Source: CAZLGM01 sp964623625
GTDB lineage: Bacteria > Desulfobacterota > Desulfobulbia > Desulfobulbales > Desulfocapsaceae
Assembly (NCBI GenBank): GCA_964623625.1
Contig: CAZUUJ010000005.1
Coordinates: 16,555-80,554, forward strand
DNA: 64,000 nucleotides
Reading direction: 5' to 3'
Shown here: positions 1 to 8,119 of the stretch, in pieces
How positions within the stretch are numbered: the first letter of the stretch is position 1
Layout: every line of letters begins with the position of its first letter
Made by a program: the position numbers and the translations under genes
Notes under the pieces: generated by a model
Database searches by the model: none
Told to the model about the DNA's origin: nothing
The model's input: the letters and a program-made list of their open reading frames with translations, nothing else

Positions 1-787
1 TGGTCGATAGGAGATGATCGCACCAGATGATTTCACCGGAATTCAATTCCACTCCGGACACGGTTCCGTTTTGATGGTGGATCTTTTTTACCTGGGCATC
101 CAGACGAATCTGTCCGCCGAATTGCTGCAAATGATTCTGTAGAAGCTCAAGCAGATCTTTTATTGTTCCTGCGGGTCTGAAGAAACCCTCCAGAAAAACG
201 GCACGAAACATAGTGACGAACTGGCTGAAATCCATGTCGTTTTCGATGCTTGAACCGTAAAACATCAGTGGACAGAGAATCATGTCGATGAGCAGGTCAT
301 TACCCAGCAGGTCCGACAGGATTGTCCTTGTTGATTTGAAAGGTTGTTCCCTGTAGGCATCGTGTGACTGAACAGTTTGTACAAGTTTGTCAAACCCTTG
401 GATGTTGTGGGGGAATTTTTTAGCTATTTCGTCACGTAATATATTAAAATCATTAGAGAATTTAAGACTTTCCCGACCGATAAAACAGATCTCGGAACCG
501 GTCTGCTCATAGGTTTCGAATAGGTGGCGTTTGAGTTTGAGTTGCCTGAGCAGCCTGTTGAGAGGGGCAGTCTTAACGCTGGGATCAGCGTAGTTGGTGA
601 CCGCATGCAGACCCGTTTCAAGCAGGGTTTTGTTGCGGTAATAATAGGAGTTTAAACCACCGATTCTGTTGTGCTGTTCGAGGATGACAACACCAGGCTC
701 AAATCGGGCAAATCGGATAGCAGCTGCCAGCCCGGACAGACCGCCACCGATAATAGCAAAGGGAACTTTTACCTCATCAGCCTGCAT
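1..787 (-). CDS. FAD-dependent oxidoreductase, phytoene-desaturase-like (partial, C-terminus off the left edge)
   Basis: The 262 residues visible start at the ATG at 787. A dinucleotide-binding loop (IIGGGLSGLAAA) lies at about residues 10-21, followed by the VVILEQ...IGGLNS segment typical of CrtI/amine-oxidase-fold flavoproteins. The rest reads like the substrate region of phytoene desaturase or carotenoid isomerase relatives, and the reading frame is still open at base 1. Such enzymes desaturate, saturate or isomerise polyene or acyl chains. The acyl carrier protein and ketosynthase genes upstream on the same strand suggest it acts on an acyl-ACP-derived chain, not on a carotenoid; this is inference. 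No other carotenoid gene is visible. Confidence 0.75.
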   Translation of the reverse strand, partial: MQADEVKVPFAIIGGGLSGLAAAIRFARFEPGVVILEQHNRIGGLNSYYYRNKTLLETGLHAVTNYADPSVKTAPLNRLLRQLKLKRHLFETYEQTGSEICFIGRESLKFSNDFNILRDEIAKKFPHNIQGFDKLVQTVQSHDAYREQPFKSTRTILSDLLGNDLLIDMILCPLMFYGSSIENDMDFSQFVTMFRAVFLEGFFRPAGTIKDLLELLQNHLQQFGGQIRLDAQVKKIHHQNGTVSGVELNSGEIIWCDHLLST

Positions 788-1044
788 ATTTCATCAGTTC
801 AGGCGGTGTCAGGTTCAAAGTTTTCGGAGTCAGACGCTTACCTGGCAGTAAATTATAGTTGGCTCTATTTATTGCCAAAATACTGCAGAAGATGGCACCG
901 TACGGATCGACCTTTGGTGCTCTGTTCAGTACTCCCTTGAGGTGGAAACATTGTGTGAATTTATACCTCTTACCCATGGCATTAATTATGTTGTATTTTC
1001 AGAGCATTCAAACAAATTGACACAATGTTCATAAGAAATGCAGG
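788..1044. other. Gap between the oxidoreductase and ACP genes
   Basis: No convincing gene was seen in these 257 bases. Short open frames exist on both strands but lack ribosome binding sites and recognisable protein character. The gap is large enough to hold a separate promoter for the oxidoreductase gene. Confidence 0.4.
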
Positions 1045-1296
1045 TTAGGCGGCTTGCAGCTTTGGCTCGAGATAACTGACGCAACTGTCCAGGGTGGCCA
1101 GCTGAGGATAATCATCCTCGGGAATCTGGAGTTGATATCGTTTCCGCAGTTCCATGACGATATCAAGAAAATCCATAGAGTCCAGGTCGAGCTGGTCTCT
1201 AAGCGGTTGATCGGCTTTCAGTGAATCAAATTCGGCATCTTCATCAATGTCGGCAATGATTTCCAGGATAATGTTTTTAATAGTCTCTCTTGTCAT
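1045..1296 (-). CDS. Acyl carrier protein
   Basis: This 83-residue acidic protein has the size and helix pattern of an ACP. The phosphopantetheine attachment motif is LDLDSMDFLD, with Ser40 as the modified residue. It carries growing acyl chains as thioesters in the cytoplasm. The start is supported by a GGAG Shine-Dalgarno sequence 8 bases upstream. It lies between a ketosynthase gene and an FAD oxidoreductase gene on the same strand, so it is probably a dedicated ACP for a specialised lipid or polyene pathway, not the housekeeping AcpP. The family call is firm; the pathway is inferred. Confidence 0.9.
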   Translation of the reverse strand: MTRETIKNIILEIIADIDEDAEFDSLKADQPLRDQLDLDSMDFLDIVMELRKRYQLQIPEDDYPQLATLDSCVSYLEPKLQAA

Positions 1297-1460
1297 CTAT
1301 ATCTCCAAAACTGACTCTTAATCATCACATAAATTTTCACTACTGCAGGCTGAGATGAATGGTTGAGGCCTTATCTCAGTTGTGAACATTACTCTATACC
1401 ATATCCGGCAGTACTTTTTAAGCCATTTTTGCAGAAAAAGAACCTGAGTCCATTTTGGAG

Positions 1461-2696
1461 CTAAACGCGAACCTTTTGTACAATCACCACAGAATTGATA
1501 CCAACCATGCCAAAAGAATTGTTGAGGATGGTTTCAACCTTATTCAGCCTGACTGGTGTGTCAGTTACCAGATTGGGCAACTCGCATTCTGGATCAAGTC
1601 GATAAACATTAATGGTTGGGTGGACAAACTGATCGTCAAATGCTGGGAGGTTGCCGGCTAGTTCCAGAACACCGGCTGCACCCATGGCATGACCGATTAT
1701 TGACTTGGTATTGTTAATGTAAGTGTTTGGCGCTTCAGAAAAAAGCTCCCGGATGGCCTTGCATTCTTCAATATCGCCCTGGCGCGTTCCTGTGGCATGG
1801 GTATTGATAATATCGATCTGATCAGGAGAAAGCCCAGCTCTTTCAAGGGCCATTGACATGCACTGGGCCTGCCTTTTGGCGTAGGGAAGAACGAAATCCC
1901 GGGCGTCGGAGTTCAATGAGTAACCAACGATTTCTCCGTAAATTTTGGCACCTCTTGCCCGGGCGCTTTCCAGCTCTTCAAGGACATAAACACAGCCACC
2001 TTCAGATACCACTATACCGTTTCTGTCAAGATCAAAAGGTTTACAGGCCTTTCGTGGATCAGGATCATTCCCAAGTGCGCCCTGGGCCTTGAAACTTGCA
2101 AAAATACCAAACGATTCGGTGGACTCGGATATACCGCCAACCAGTGCCATGTCGACTTCACCAAGCTGCAGCATCTGCACGCCCTGGATCAAAGAAGCAT
2201 TGCCTGCTGCACAGGCAGCGCCAATGGTGTAGTGGGGGCCGGTAATACCCAGGTTCATGGTGATCTCACCGGCAGGATTGTTGAGAACTGTGCGGGGATT
2301 GTGGTGGTGAGTCCAGTAATCGACGTTATAATCAAAAGCACTGATATTGTAGACTTCGTTTTCCGTTTCCGCGGTGCCGTGTTCGGTCAGGCCGATATAG
2401 ACCCCTGTTCTCTCGGGCCGGTAACTCTCTTTTTCAAGACCGGCATCAATAAGTGCCTCATTGGCACAATAGACCCCAATGCATCCAGCCCGGGTCCCCC
2501 GTTTGTTTTCTTTTTTCTTTCTATAACGTGTTTCGGCAAAATCGCAGAGACCTGCCGGGGCTTTGCCGAAATAGCGCAGCTCGATTTCCTTGATCTCACT
2601 GGTCCCTTTCAGGAGTTTTCTACGGTAATCTGTGAGATTGTCAGCATTTGGAGCCGCTAGACCAATACCGGTAATAACAATTCGTTTGAAGTTCAT
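1461..2696 (-). CDS. Beta-ketoacyl-ACP synthase II-like ketosynthase (FabF family)
   Basis: The 411-residue protein starts NFKRIVITGIG, the usual N-terminus of FabF-type condensing enzymes. The catalytic triad is present: Cys162 in GAACAAGN, His300 in NTHATGT and His336 in IGHAMGAAG. The family joins malonyl-ACP to an acyl chain by decarboxylative Claisen condensation. The ATG at 2696 was preferred over a TTG at 2714 because homologues normally begin directly before KRIVITG; neither start has a good Shine-Dalgarno sequence. The sequence is divergent from housekeeping FabF (for example a WTHHHN stretch near residues 128-133) and it is clustered with an ACP and an FAD oxidoreductase, pointing to secondary lipid or polyene synthesis. 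Confidence 0.88.
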   Translation of the reverse strand: MNFKRIVITGIGLAAPNADNLTDYRRKLLKGTSEIKEIELRYFGKAPAGLCDFAETRYRKKKENKRGTRAGCIGVYCANEALIDAGLEKESYRPERTGVYIGLTEHGTAETENEVYNISAFDYNVDYWTHHHNPRTVLNNPAGEITMNLGITGPHYTIGAACAAGNASLIQGVQMLQLGEVDMALVGGISESTESFGIFASFKAQGALGNDPDPRKACKPFDLDRNGIVVSEGGCVYVLEELESARARGAKIYGEIVGYSLNSDARDFVLPYAKRQAQCMSMALERAGLSPDQIDIINTHATGTRQGDIEECKAIRELFSEAPNTYINNTKSIIGHAMGAAGVLELAGNLPAFDDQFVHPTINVYRLDPECELPNLVTDTPVRLNKVETILNNSFGMVGINSVVIVQKVRV

Positions 2697-2844
2697 CTGG
2701 ATGAATTGACTCAACTGGTTGCGATGATTATTATGCCCGTAGGGTGAATGAAGAAACAGTATGACACTTGCACGGGCAAATTTTTTCAGCTAACTCAACT
2801 ATAAAGTAAAGCGGATTGCAAAACAAAATCGCACCTGTCAGTAA

Positions 2845-3061
2845 CCTGAATCCGTGATCTTTTGATAGTGCTGTAGCTTTGTTTGGTTTAACCGTTTGAT
2901 AATAGTGGACTATATCTGATGGTTAAATCAAACAAAGCTACAGCACTAGCGGATGACCCGAAGGGCGGGTTGTCTTTTAGGTTAAGAATTTATGATTCAA
3001 TAATTTTATGATATATCAGGGTGATATCGAATAAAATAATGTTCTTCGGCACGGATTCAGG
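2845..3061. repeat. Palindromic repeat family A, copy A1 (full length)
   Basis: The outer ends are inverted copies: CCTGAATCCGTGA at 2845-2857 and CACGGATTCAGG at 3050-3061. Inside is a 28-bp hairpin with arms 2866-2893 and 2921-2948, beginning TAGTGCTGTAGC, with one difference that would still pair as G-U in RNA. A small GC stem followed by TCTTTT (about 2952-2976) could act as a terminator. Related copies occur near 7986, 20081, 21157 and 24286. No gene lies inside. The layout is that of a non-coding MITE-like element. It fills the gap between the ketosynthase gene and the flavoprotein gene at 3200. Confidence 0.75.
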
Positions 3062-3199
3062 TAGAAGGTTTTGGGTTGAATCCCCAGTTCCACACATTGA
3101 TCTATTTAACAGCTGTTTACCAAAAGATAACTCCATTGATCGGCGATTATCGGTTAAACTACAGGGAGAGTTATAAAAAGAGAAGGTTCGGATTTTAAA

Positions 3200-4117
3200 A
3201 TGAAAGAAGAAAACTATGATGTGGTGATTATCGGTTCAGGACCAGCAGGCATTCAGGCAGCGATTCATTCCGTCCGTAAAAAGATAACCGTATTGATGCT
3301 TGGTCGAATTGAACGCTCGGCCCTCTATTCGGCACATGTGGAAAACTATGCCTGTATCCCAGGTGTCCAATCGGGAAAGGATCTGCTCGAAGCGGGCCTG
3401 CAACAGGTCCGTGATTTCGGAGTGGAACATAGAGAAGATGATGTATTAAAGATTCAGCCTAAGGAGGGATCTTTTCAAGTGGAGCTCGAAGGCGGTTTTA
3501 CTGTCAATTGTCTGGCAATTATCATCGCTACCGGCACGTCAAGGAAAAAACTCAAGGTTCCGGGAGAAAAAGAACTTCTTGGTCGCGGAGTTTCTTACTG
3601 TGTCGACTGTGATGCTAATTTTTACAGAAACGCAACCGTAGCGGTTGTTGGCAATGCCAGCGCTGCTATTGACGGCGCCCTGACATTGCTCGGTTATGCC
3701 TCGAAAGTGTATCTGATAGCCAATGATCTCCAGGTTTCCGACGATCTGAAAAATAAATTGATGCAGTCGGATGTCGAGTATCTGGAAAACAGTTGGGTGA
3801 AGGAGATCGCAGGCGAGAACGCGGTTACTTCCGTAACCCTTGATAATGGAGAACAGGTAAGTCTCGACGGTATCTTTATCGAACTTGGTGCCAAAGGGGC
3901 AATGGAACTGGCGCTTGAAATAGGAGTGCAGCTTGATCTTGATACCATGACTTATATTCAGGTGAATAACCGGATGGAGACAAGCGTTGAAGGGGTCTAC
4001 GCGGCCGGTGATATTGTCGGTCACCCCTATCAGATGGCAAAAGCGGTTGGTGAAGGTTGCATTGCCGGGCTCGAAGTGGCCAGGTATATCCGGAAAAAGA
4101 AAAAAGAACTGGGCTGA
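3200..4117 (+). CDS. Thioredoxin reductase-like flavoprotein lacking the usual NADPH motifs
   Basis: This 305-residue protein has the FAD-binding loop GSGPAG (residues 12-17), the redox-active CVDC pair (Cys134, Cys137) and the C-terminal FAD motif AAGDIVG, matching the thioredoxin reductase fold and length. The NADPH site is abnormal. Where E. coli TrxB has GGGNTA, this protein has GNASAA (151-156). The HRR motif that binds the 2'-phosphate is replaced by ANDL. Known relatives without these motifs include ferredoxin-dependent flavin thioredoxin reductases, so a non-NADPH electron donor is possible. No thioredoxin gene is adjacent. The family is secure; the donor and partner are unknown. Confidence 0.85.
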   Translation: MKEENYDVVIIGSGPAGIQAAIHSVRKKITVLMLGRIERSALYSAHVENYACIPGVQSGKDLLEAGLQQVRDFGVEHREDDVLKIQPKEGSFQVELEGGFTVNCLAIIIATGTSRKKLKVPGEKELLGRGVSYCVDCDANFYRNATVAVVGNASAAIDGALTLLGYASKVYLIANDLQVSDDLKNKLMQSDVEYLENSWVKEIAGENAVTSVTLDNGEQVSLDGIFIELGAKGAMELALEIGVQLDLDTMTYIQVNNRMETSVEGVYAAGDIVGHPYQMAKAVGEGCIAGLEVARYIRKKKKELG

Positions 4118-4175
4118 AAACTACAATCTGCAGGAACGATCGGAAAAGGCCGACAACAAACGCGGAGGAGTTGAT

Positions 4176-4916
4176 ATGGATAATCATCTGGATATTCAAA
4201 AGAACAGTGAAAAAAAAGGCTTTTCCGGAAAACAGGTTGTCGCCATTGTCGCGGCTTCGATGCTGATAGCTGTTGTCGCGACTGTTGTTGTCGTAAAATA
4301 CTACTTTTTCCCATCGGCCTTTAAACCAGTGGTTCTGAGCGGGAAAGAAGAGCAGCGATTGGAGCAAAAACTCGATCGTTTCGCGGGTTTTGGAACCACA
4401 AAGAAACAGTTCGGCAACCCCCGGTCGGCGGCTTCTGGCTTTGATCGAGGTAGAGGCACTGGAAAAGATGAACTTGGTGGTGATGGAAAACTAAAACCGG
4501 TTCCATACAGTGAAAAGGGAGCATCTCGGGATATTGAGTTTACTGAACGTGAAGTGAACGCACTGCTTGCTAAAAATACCGACATGGCTGATAAGCTGGC
4601 CATTGACCTGGCCAAGGATCTTGTCAGTTTTAAACTGCTTGTTCCTGTTGATCCCGACTTCCCAATACTTGGCGGCAAGACACTTCGAGTCAGAGGTGGA
4701 GCTGAACTGGCTTTCAGACAGGGACGACCTGTTGTGAAACTGAAAGGCATCAGCCTGATGGGTGTGCCCATGCCGAACAGTTGGCTTGGCGGCATTAAGA
4801 ACATAGATCTTGTCCAGGAATATGGAGCTGATGAAGGATTCTGGAAAAGTTTGTCGACCGGTGTTGAGTCTATTTCTGTGGAAGAAGGAGCCTTAAAAAT
4901 TGTTTTGAAAGAGTAA
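4176..4916 (+). CDS. Single-span membrane-anchored protein of unknown function
   Basis: A 246-residue protein was chosen at the ATG at 4176, which follows a strong GGAGGAG ribosome binding site. A short N-terminal tail is followed by one hydrophobic helix (about residues 24-48) and then a soluble, Gly/Lys-rich linker and a C-terminal domain of about 130 residues (from FTEREVNALL onward). The likely topology is cytoplasmic N-terminus with a periplasmic domain. The C-terminal half has alternating short strands, reminiscent of lipid-binding or YpmS-like folds, but no family was recognised with confidence. It sits 58 bases downstream of the thioredoxin reductase-like gene and may share its transcript. 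Confidence 0.7.
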   Translation: MDNHLDIQKNSEKKGFSGKQVVAIVAASMLIAVVATVVVVKYYFFPSAFKPVVLSGKEEQRLEQKLDRFAGFGTTKKQFGNPRSAASGFDRGRGTGKDELGGDGKLKPVPYSEKGASRDIEFTEREVNALLAKNTDMADKLAIDLAKDLVSFKLLVPVDPDFPILGGKTLRVRGGAELAFRQGRPVVKLKGISLMGVPMPNSWLGGIKNIDLVQEYGADEGFWKSLSTGVESISVEEGALKIVLKE

Positions 4917-5029
4917 AGACTTGGCAACATTTTTATAAGAATATTTACTTTTTCATCTTAAGATGTTTAAAGGAGAAAAAGATCAGAAAACCAGTTAGTA
5001 ACGACAAATAACTCAAGAAGGAGAAAAAA

Positions 5030-5458
5030 ATGGTAAAGAAACTTGCTGTACTCATACTGGGATTATTTTTAGTATTCAGCTTCGGCTGTTCGGGTGATGA
5101 GAATAAACAAGCGGCTGAAAAAGCAAAAGATACGGTTACCAAGAAGATGAAAGAACTTGGTGATACCGTCAAGAAAAGTGCTGAAGATATTGCCGATAAA
5201 ACAAAAGAGGTTGCCGGCGCTACTGTTGAAAAGACCAAAGAGGTCGCCGGCCAAGTCGCTGACAAGACAAAAGAAGTAGCAACGGCCACTGTTGAAAAAA
5301 CCAAAGAAGTAGCCTCCGATGTTGCTGATAAGACCAAAGAAATGGCATCAGATGTCTCCGATAAGACCAAAGAAATGGCTGATGCAACCGTAGAAAAATC
5401 AAAAGAGGCGGCCGATGCTGCTGAAAAGAAAGTAAAAGAGGTAACGAATAAAGAATAA
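5030..5458 (+). CDS. Repeat-rich lipoprotein with LEA-like amphipathic helix
   Basis: The 142-residue product has a lipoprotein signal peptide ending in FSFGC (Cys20). From about residue 25 to the end it is a single predicted amphipathic helix of degenerate repeats such as VEKTKEVA, ADKTKEVA and SDKTKEMA. The repeats alternate Lys/Glu with Ala/Val in 7- and 11-residue steps. This resembles late-embryogenesis-abundant group 3 or apolipoprotein-like repeats, which coat membranes or protect against desiccation and stress. A good GGAG site precedes the ATG. A strong terminator follows, so the gene probably ends the transcript from 3200 or is monocistronic. Function is unproven. Confidence 0.8.
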   Translation: MVKKLAVLILGLFLVFSFGCSGDENKQAAEKAKDTVTKKMKELGDTVKKSAEDIADKTKEVAGATVEKTKEVAGQVADKTKEVATATVEKTKEVASDVADKTKEMASDVSDKTKEMADATVEKSKEAADAAEKKVKEVTNKE

Positions 5459-5494
5459 TAAATATTGACGCGTATTTAACAATATTCGGTCTAT

Positions 5495-5574
5495 AAACCG
5501 CTCGGACAAACCGATTTGATCAAAGCAAAGGGGTGCAATTTACCCCGGCCTTCCGGTTGTCAGAGCGGTTTTTT
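5495..5574 (+). terminator. Rho-independent terminator after the LEA-like lipoprotein
   Basis: AAACCGCTC at 5495-5503 pairs with GAGCGGTTT at 5563-5571. Further pairing inside (GACAAACCG with CGGTTGTC, one bulge) gives a long stem followed by a run of T. Repeat B1 begins directly after the T-run. Confidence 0.75.
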
Positions 5575-5720
5575 ATTATTGCGCAGCGGTTTTACCATAA
5601 GCCGTAAAAACCGCCGGCTATGCCAGCGGATAACGCTGCTCATTAAAACATACGTGCTTCGCACATTTGCTCCCCGGCTTTGCCGGGAATCAAAGCCACG
5701 CGTTTCACGCGTGGTTGTTT
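5575..5720 (+). repeat. Multi-hairpin repeat family B, copy B1 (146 bp)
   Basis: The element starts ATTATTGCGCAGCGG and ends GTGGTTGTTT. It contains several tight stem-loops in a row: GCGGTTTTAC with GTAAAAACCGC, CCGCCGGC (one mismatch in this copy) with its partner, GTGC-TTC-GCAC, CCGGC-TTT-GCCGG, and CCACGCGT-TTC-ACGCGTGG. A closing helix CAGCG/CGCTG could fold the first part into a cloverleaf. A copy of the same length lies at 42173, a shorter one at 27711 and an inverted truncated one at 44553. There is no coding potential. The identical length at two unrelated sites indicates a mobile or copied unit. Confidence 0.85.
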
Positions 5721-6149
5721 GCTCGAATCAACCAAAAGTAATCGATTACCAAGAAAGTTCAGCTCATTGGAGTAAGTCGGCTACTTGACAGGCTAGCCTC
5801 CGGTCAAGAATCACTGGTAATCGGAAAATGTTAAACCTGAGTTGTTGATATACAAACCAGGTTTCATGTTTTTCTTTCAATAAATACGTGATTCTTGAAA
5901 TACACCTGTCATGTAGCTGACTTCCTCTTGAGAGATTGCTGGGCTTTGTCGGTAATCAGATGAGAATAAGAATGCAACCAAGATATACAGGGCTAAACAA
6001 CTCCTGTCCACATTGACAGGTTGAGTTAGTATTTGTATATCATCAGAGAATTGGGTGTGCGTTTCATTTGTATGGTGATTCACCTTGCCAAATTCACCCT
6101 TCCTCAAATTTGGATTATCGAACCTGAAGGCTGATATTCCGGCTATAAC
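5721..6149. other. Gene-free stretch before the sensor kinase
   Basis: No gene is supported here. A 9-bp inverted pair, CGATTACCA near 5742 and TGGTAATCG near 5814, and a small hairpin CCTGTC-N6-GACAGG near 6004-6021 are visible. A minus-strand open frame overlapping this stretch has no ribosome binding site and runs into the kinase gene, so it was not called. Confidence 0.4.
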
Positions 6150-7973
6150 ATGAAAAAACAACGTCTGGCAAAGGTTTCTCCCTGGGTTTTGGCTGCGGCT
6201 TGTGCCTTGTTGACCCTTATCATCACAGTTTTTGCCGTCAATAACTATCGACGGGAAAAACAGTTGATGACCGAAGGTCTTGTTCAAAAGGGAATCACCA
6301 TTATCCGTTTCATTGTTTCGGGTTCCCGGGCGTCTTTTCGCTCAACGCTGAATAACTTCCCCATATCGCAGATAAGCTGGGTAGACAATATTCAGCAGAT
6401 CATGGAACATACATCCGAGCACCCGGGAGTCAATATTATCGCCCTGGTGGATTCGGAAGGAACCATTCTGGCAAGCTCTTTTCCTCAACAGATTGGAAAC
6501 AAAATTGACAGTCACACCCATACCTTCCTAGACGCGCTTGAACGTGACCGGATGCTGGCAATCAATGGACAGTATCGATTTGCATCACCACCCATCTCGG
6601 GTTTAACAACTTTTCAAGTTGCTTCGCTTTTTCCAACATTCGGAGTTGGTGGTTTTTTTCCTAGAAAACCCAGGCCAAATCAGTTCGCGCCCGGCTTCCA
6701 TGATCGGATGCGACAGGGGCATATACAGATGCAGCAGTGGCAGAAAATTGCCCGGCAGATCAATTCGAAGCGGGTTGCCGTACTGGTAGAGTTGAATTTG
6801 AATCAGTTCAATACAGTAATGAGACGTCAGCGTTTGCAGATTATTTCTCTTTCTTTAGTGCTGCTGCTGGTTGGGGTCGGCGGCTGGCTGTCGTTGCTGA
6901 CTCTTCAGGGTCTCAAAGGTTCACAAATCCGATTGCGTACAATTCGAGCTTTTACGGATATGTTGATCACATCTCTTCCCATCGGACTCATCGCCACTGA
7001 CAACCGGGGCAATATCCGGTTATGTAATGTGGTTGCAGAAGAGATATTGGGTGTCAAAGAAGATGAAATAGCCGGTTCGACCCCTGCTTTTGTGCTACCC
7101 AGAGAACTGGCCTCGGTGTTAAACGTGAGGGAGAAAATCAACACCAAACCGATTGAGAAGAATATAGTCCTGATCGATCATACCAACAGGACCAGGACGC
7201 TCCAGTTGATCGGCATATCTGTTGTCGATAGTGAAGGACGGTTTGCCGGTAATATGCTGCTCATCCAGGATCTCAGTCAGGTCATCGAATTGGAAGAAGA
7301 GCTTCGTCGATCCGAGAGACTGGCTGCCCTTGGCAAAATGGCGGCAGGTGTTGCTCATGAACTTAGAAATCCACTGAGTTCCATCAAAGGGCTTGCGGTG
7401 TTGCTGAAATCGAAATTCAGAGATGCCAGTGAAGACAGGGAGACAGCGGATATTATGGTTGCCGAGGTGGAGCGGTTGAATCGTTCTATTGGTGAATTGC
7501 TCGACTACGCCAGACCGGGCAAGCTGCGAATGGAAGAAGTCGACCTCAACGCAATCATTCAGAAAGCGATTTCTCTCATCCATATCGACGCCGAAGAAAT
7601 CGGCGTGAAAATTGAAACCAATCTGGATAACGGTTCATTCATTGTTCAAGCGGATCAGGATAAGTTGAATCAGGTTTTTCTTAACCTGTTTCTCAACTCG
7701 ATCCAGGCAATGGAGAAAGGCGGGGTTCTCAGGATCAACACCTACAGTTCAGATGATGAAATTATCTGCAGGGTGGAGGATACCGGCTGCGGTCTTGATG
7801 AGAATAGCCTGTCAAAGGTCTTTGATCCCTACTTCACAACAAAACCGGATGGTACCGGTCTGGGATTGGCCATGTCTGCCAAGATCGTTGAAGAGCACGG
7901 CGGCACTATCGAGTGTCAGAGTGAAAAAGAAGTCGGTACCATCGTTGCCGTGCGATTGCCTATCACCGGTTGA
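6150..7973 (+). CDS. Membrane sensor histidine kinase, NtrB/ZraS type
   Basis: The 607-residue protein has a transmembrane helix at about 12-30, a periplasmic domain of roughly 200 residues, a second helix at about 231-252, a PAS domain (about 265-375), a HisKA dimerisation helix with phospho-acceptor His403 (VAHELRNP), and an HATPase domain with N, G1 (DTGCGL) and G2 (GTGLGLA) boxes. Kinases of this layout usually phosphorylate sigma54-dependent NtrC-type regulators. No such response regulator is next to it. The downstream gene is a broken helix-turn-helix gene. The periplasmic region contains a Phe/Gly/Pro-rich piece around residues 160-190. The ligand is unknown. Confidence 0.88.
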   Translation: MKKQRLAKVSPWVLAAACALLTLIITVFAVNNYRREKQLMTEGLVQKGITIIRFIVSGSRASFRSTLNNFPISQISWVDNIQQIMEHTSEHPGVNIIALVDSEGTILASSFPQQIGNKIDSHTHTFLDALERDRMLAINGQYRFASPPISGLTTFQVASLFPTFGVGGFFPRKPRPNQFAPGFHDRMRQGHIQMQQWQKIARQINSKRVAVLVELNLNQFNTVMRRQRLQIISLSLVLLLVGVGGWLSLLTLQGLKGSQIRLRTIRAFTDMLITSLPIGLIATDNRGNIRLCNVVAEEILGVKEDEIAGSTPAFVLPRELASVLNVREKINTKPIEKNIVLIDHTNRTRTLQLIGISVVDSEGRFAGNMLLIQDLSQVIELEEELRRSERLAALGKMAAGVAHELRNPLSSIKGLAVLLKSKFRDASEDRETADIMVAEVERLNRSIGELLDYARPGKLRMEEVDLNAIIQKAISLIHIDAEEIGVKIETNLDNGSFIVQADQDKLNQVFLNLFLNSIQAMEKGGVLRINTYSSDDEIICRVEDTGCGLDENSLSKVFDPYFTTKPDGTGLGLAMSAKIVEEHGGTIECQSEKEVGTIVAVRLPITG

Positions 7974-7985
7974 TCGCTACTATTT

Positions 7986-8048
7986 CCTGAATTCGTGAGT
8001 ATTCGATAGTGCTGTAACTTTGTTAGATTTAACCGTCCGATATAGCTC
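7986..8048 (+). repeat. Repeat family A, fragment A2 (left half)
   Basis: CCTGAATTCGTGA followed by GATAGTGCTGTAACTTTGTT and TTTAACCGT matches the left half of copy A1 with several substitutions. The right arm is missing, so this looks like an old, decayed copy. It begins only 12 bases after the stop codon of the kinase gene. Confidence 0.6.
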
Positions 8049-8119
8049 CCATCACTGAAAATTCCAAAGCAAATCTTCATCGATGTTTACCCGGAAAAAC
8101 GATAGAGACCGTAGGTCAT

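Noticed and set aside
2866..2948. Simple rho-independent terminator for the ketosynthase or flavoprotein genes
   Set aside because: The large hairpin is part of a repeated element with its own inverted ends, and neither neighbouring gene runs into it: the ketosynthase gene starts, not ends, on that side.
3539..4024. Long minus-strand frame inside the thioredoxin reductase-like gene
   Set aside because: It is a complement-strand shadow of a gene with clear FAD and CxxC motifs.
4301..4930. 209-codon minus-strand frame opposite the membrane-anchored protein gene
   Set aside because: Ser/Pro-rich composition and full overlap with a plus-strand gene that has a strong ribosome binding site and a transmembrane helix.
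4945..5370. Minus-strand repetitive frame opposite the LEA-like lipoprotein
   Set aside because: The repeats are just the complement of the plus-strand repeats; the plus strand has a signal peptide and ribosome binding site.
5877..6287. Minus-strand open frame of 136 codons
   Set aside because: It overlaps the start of the well-supported sensor kinase gene, has no ribosome binding site and no protein-family character.
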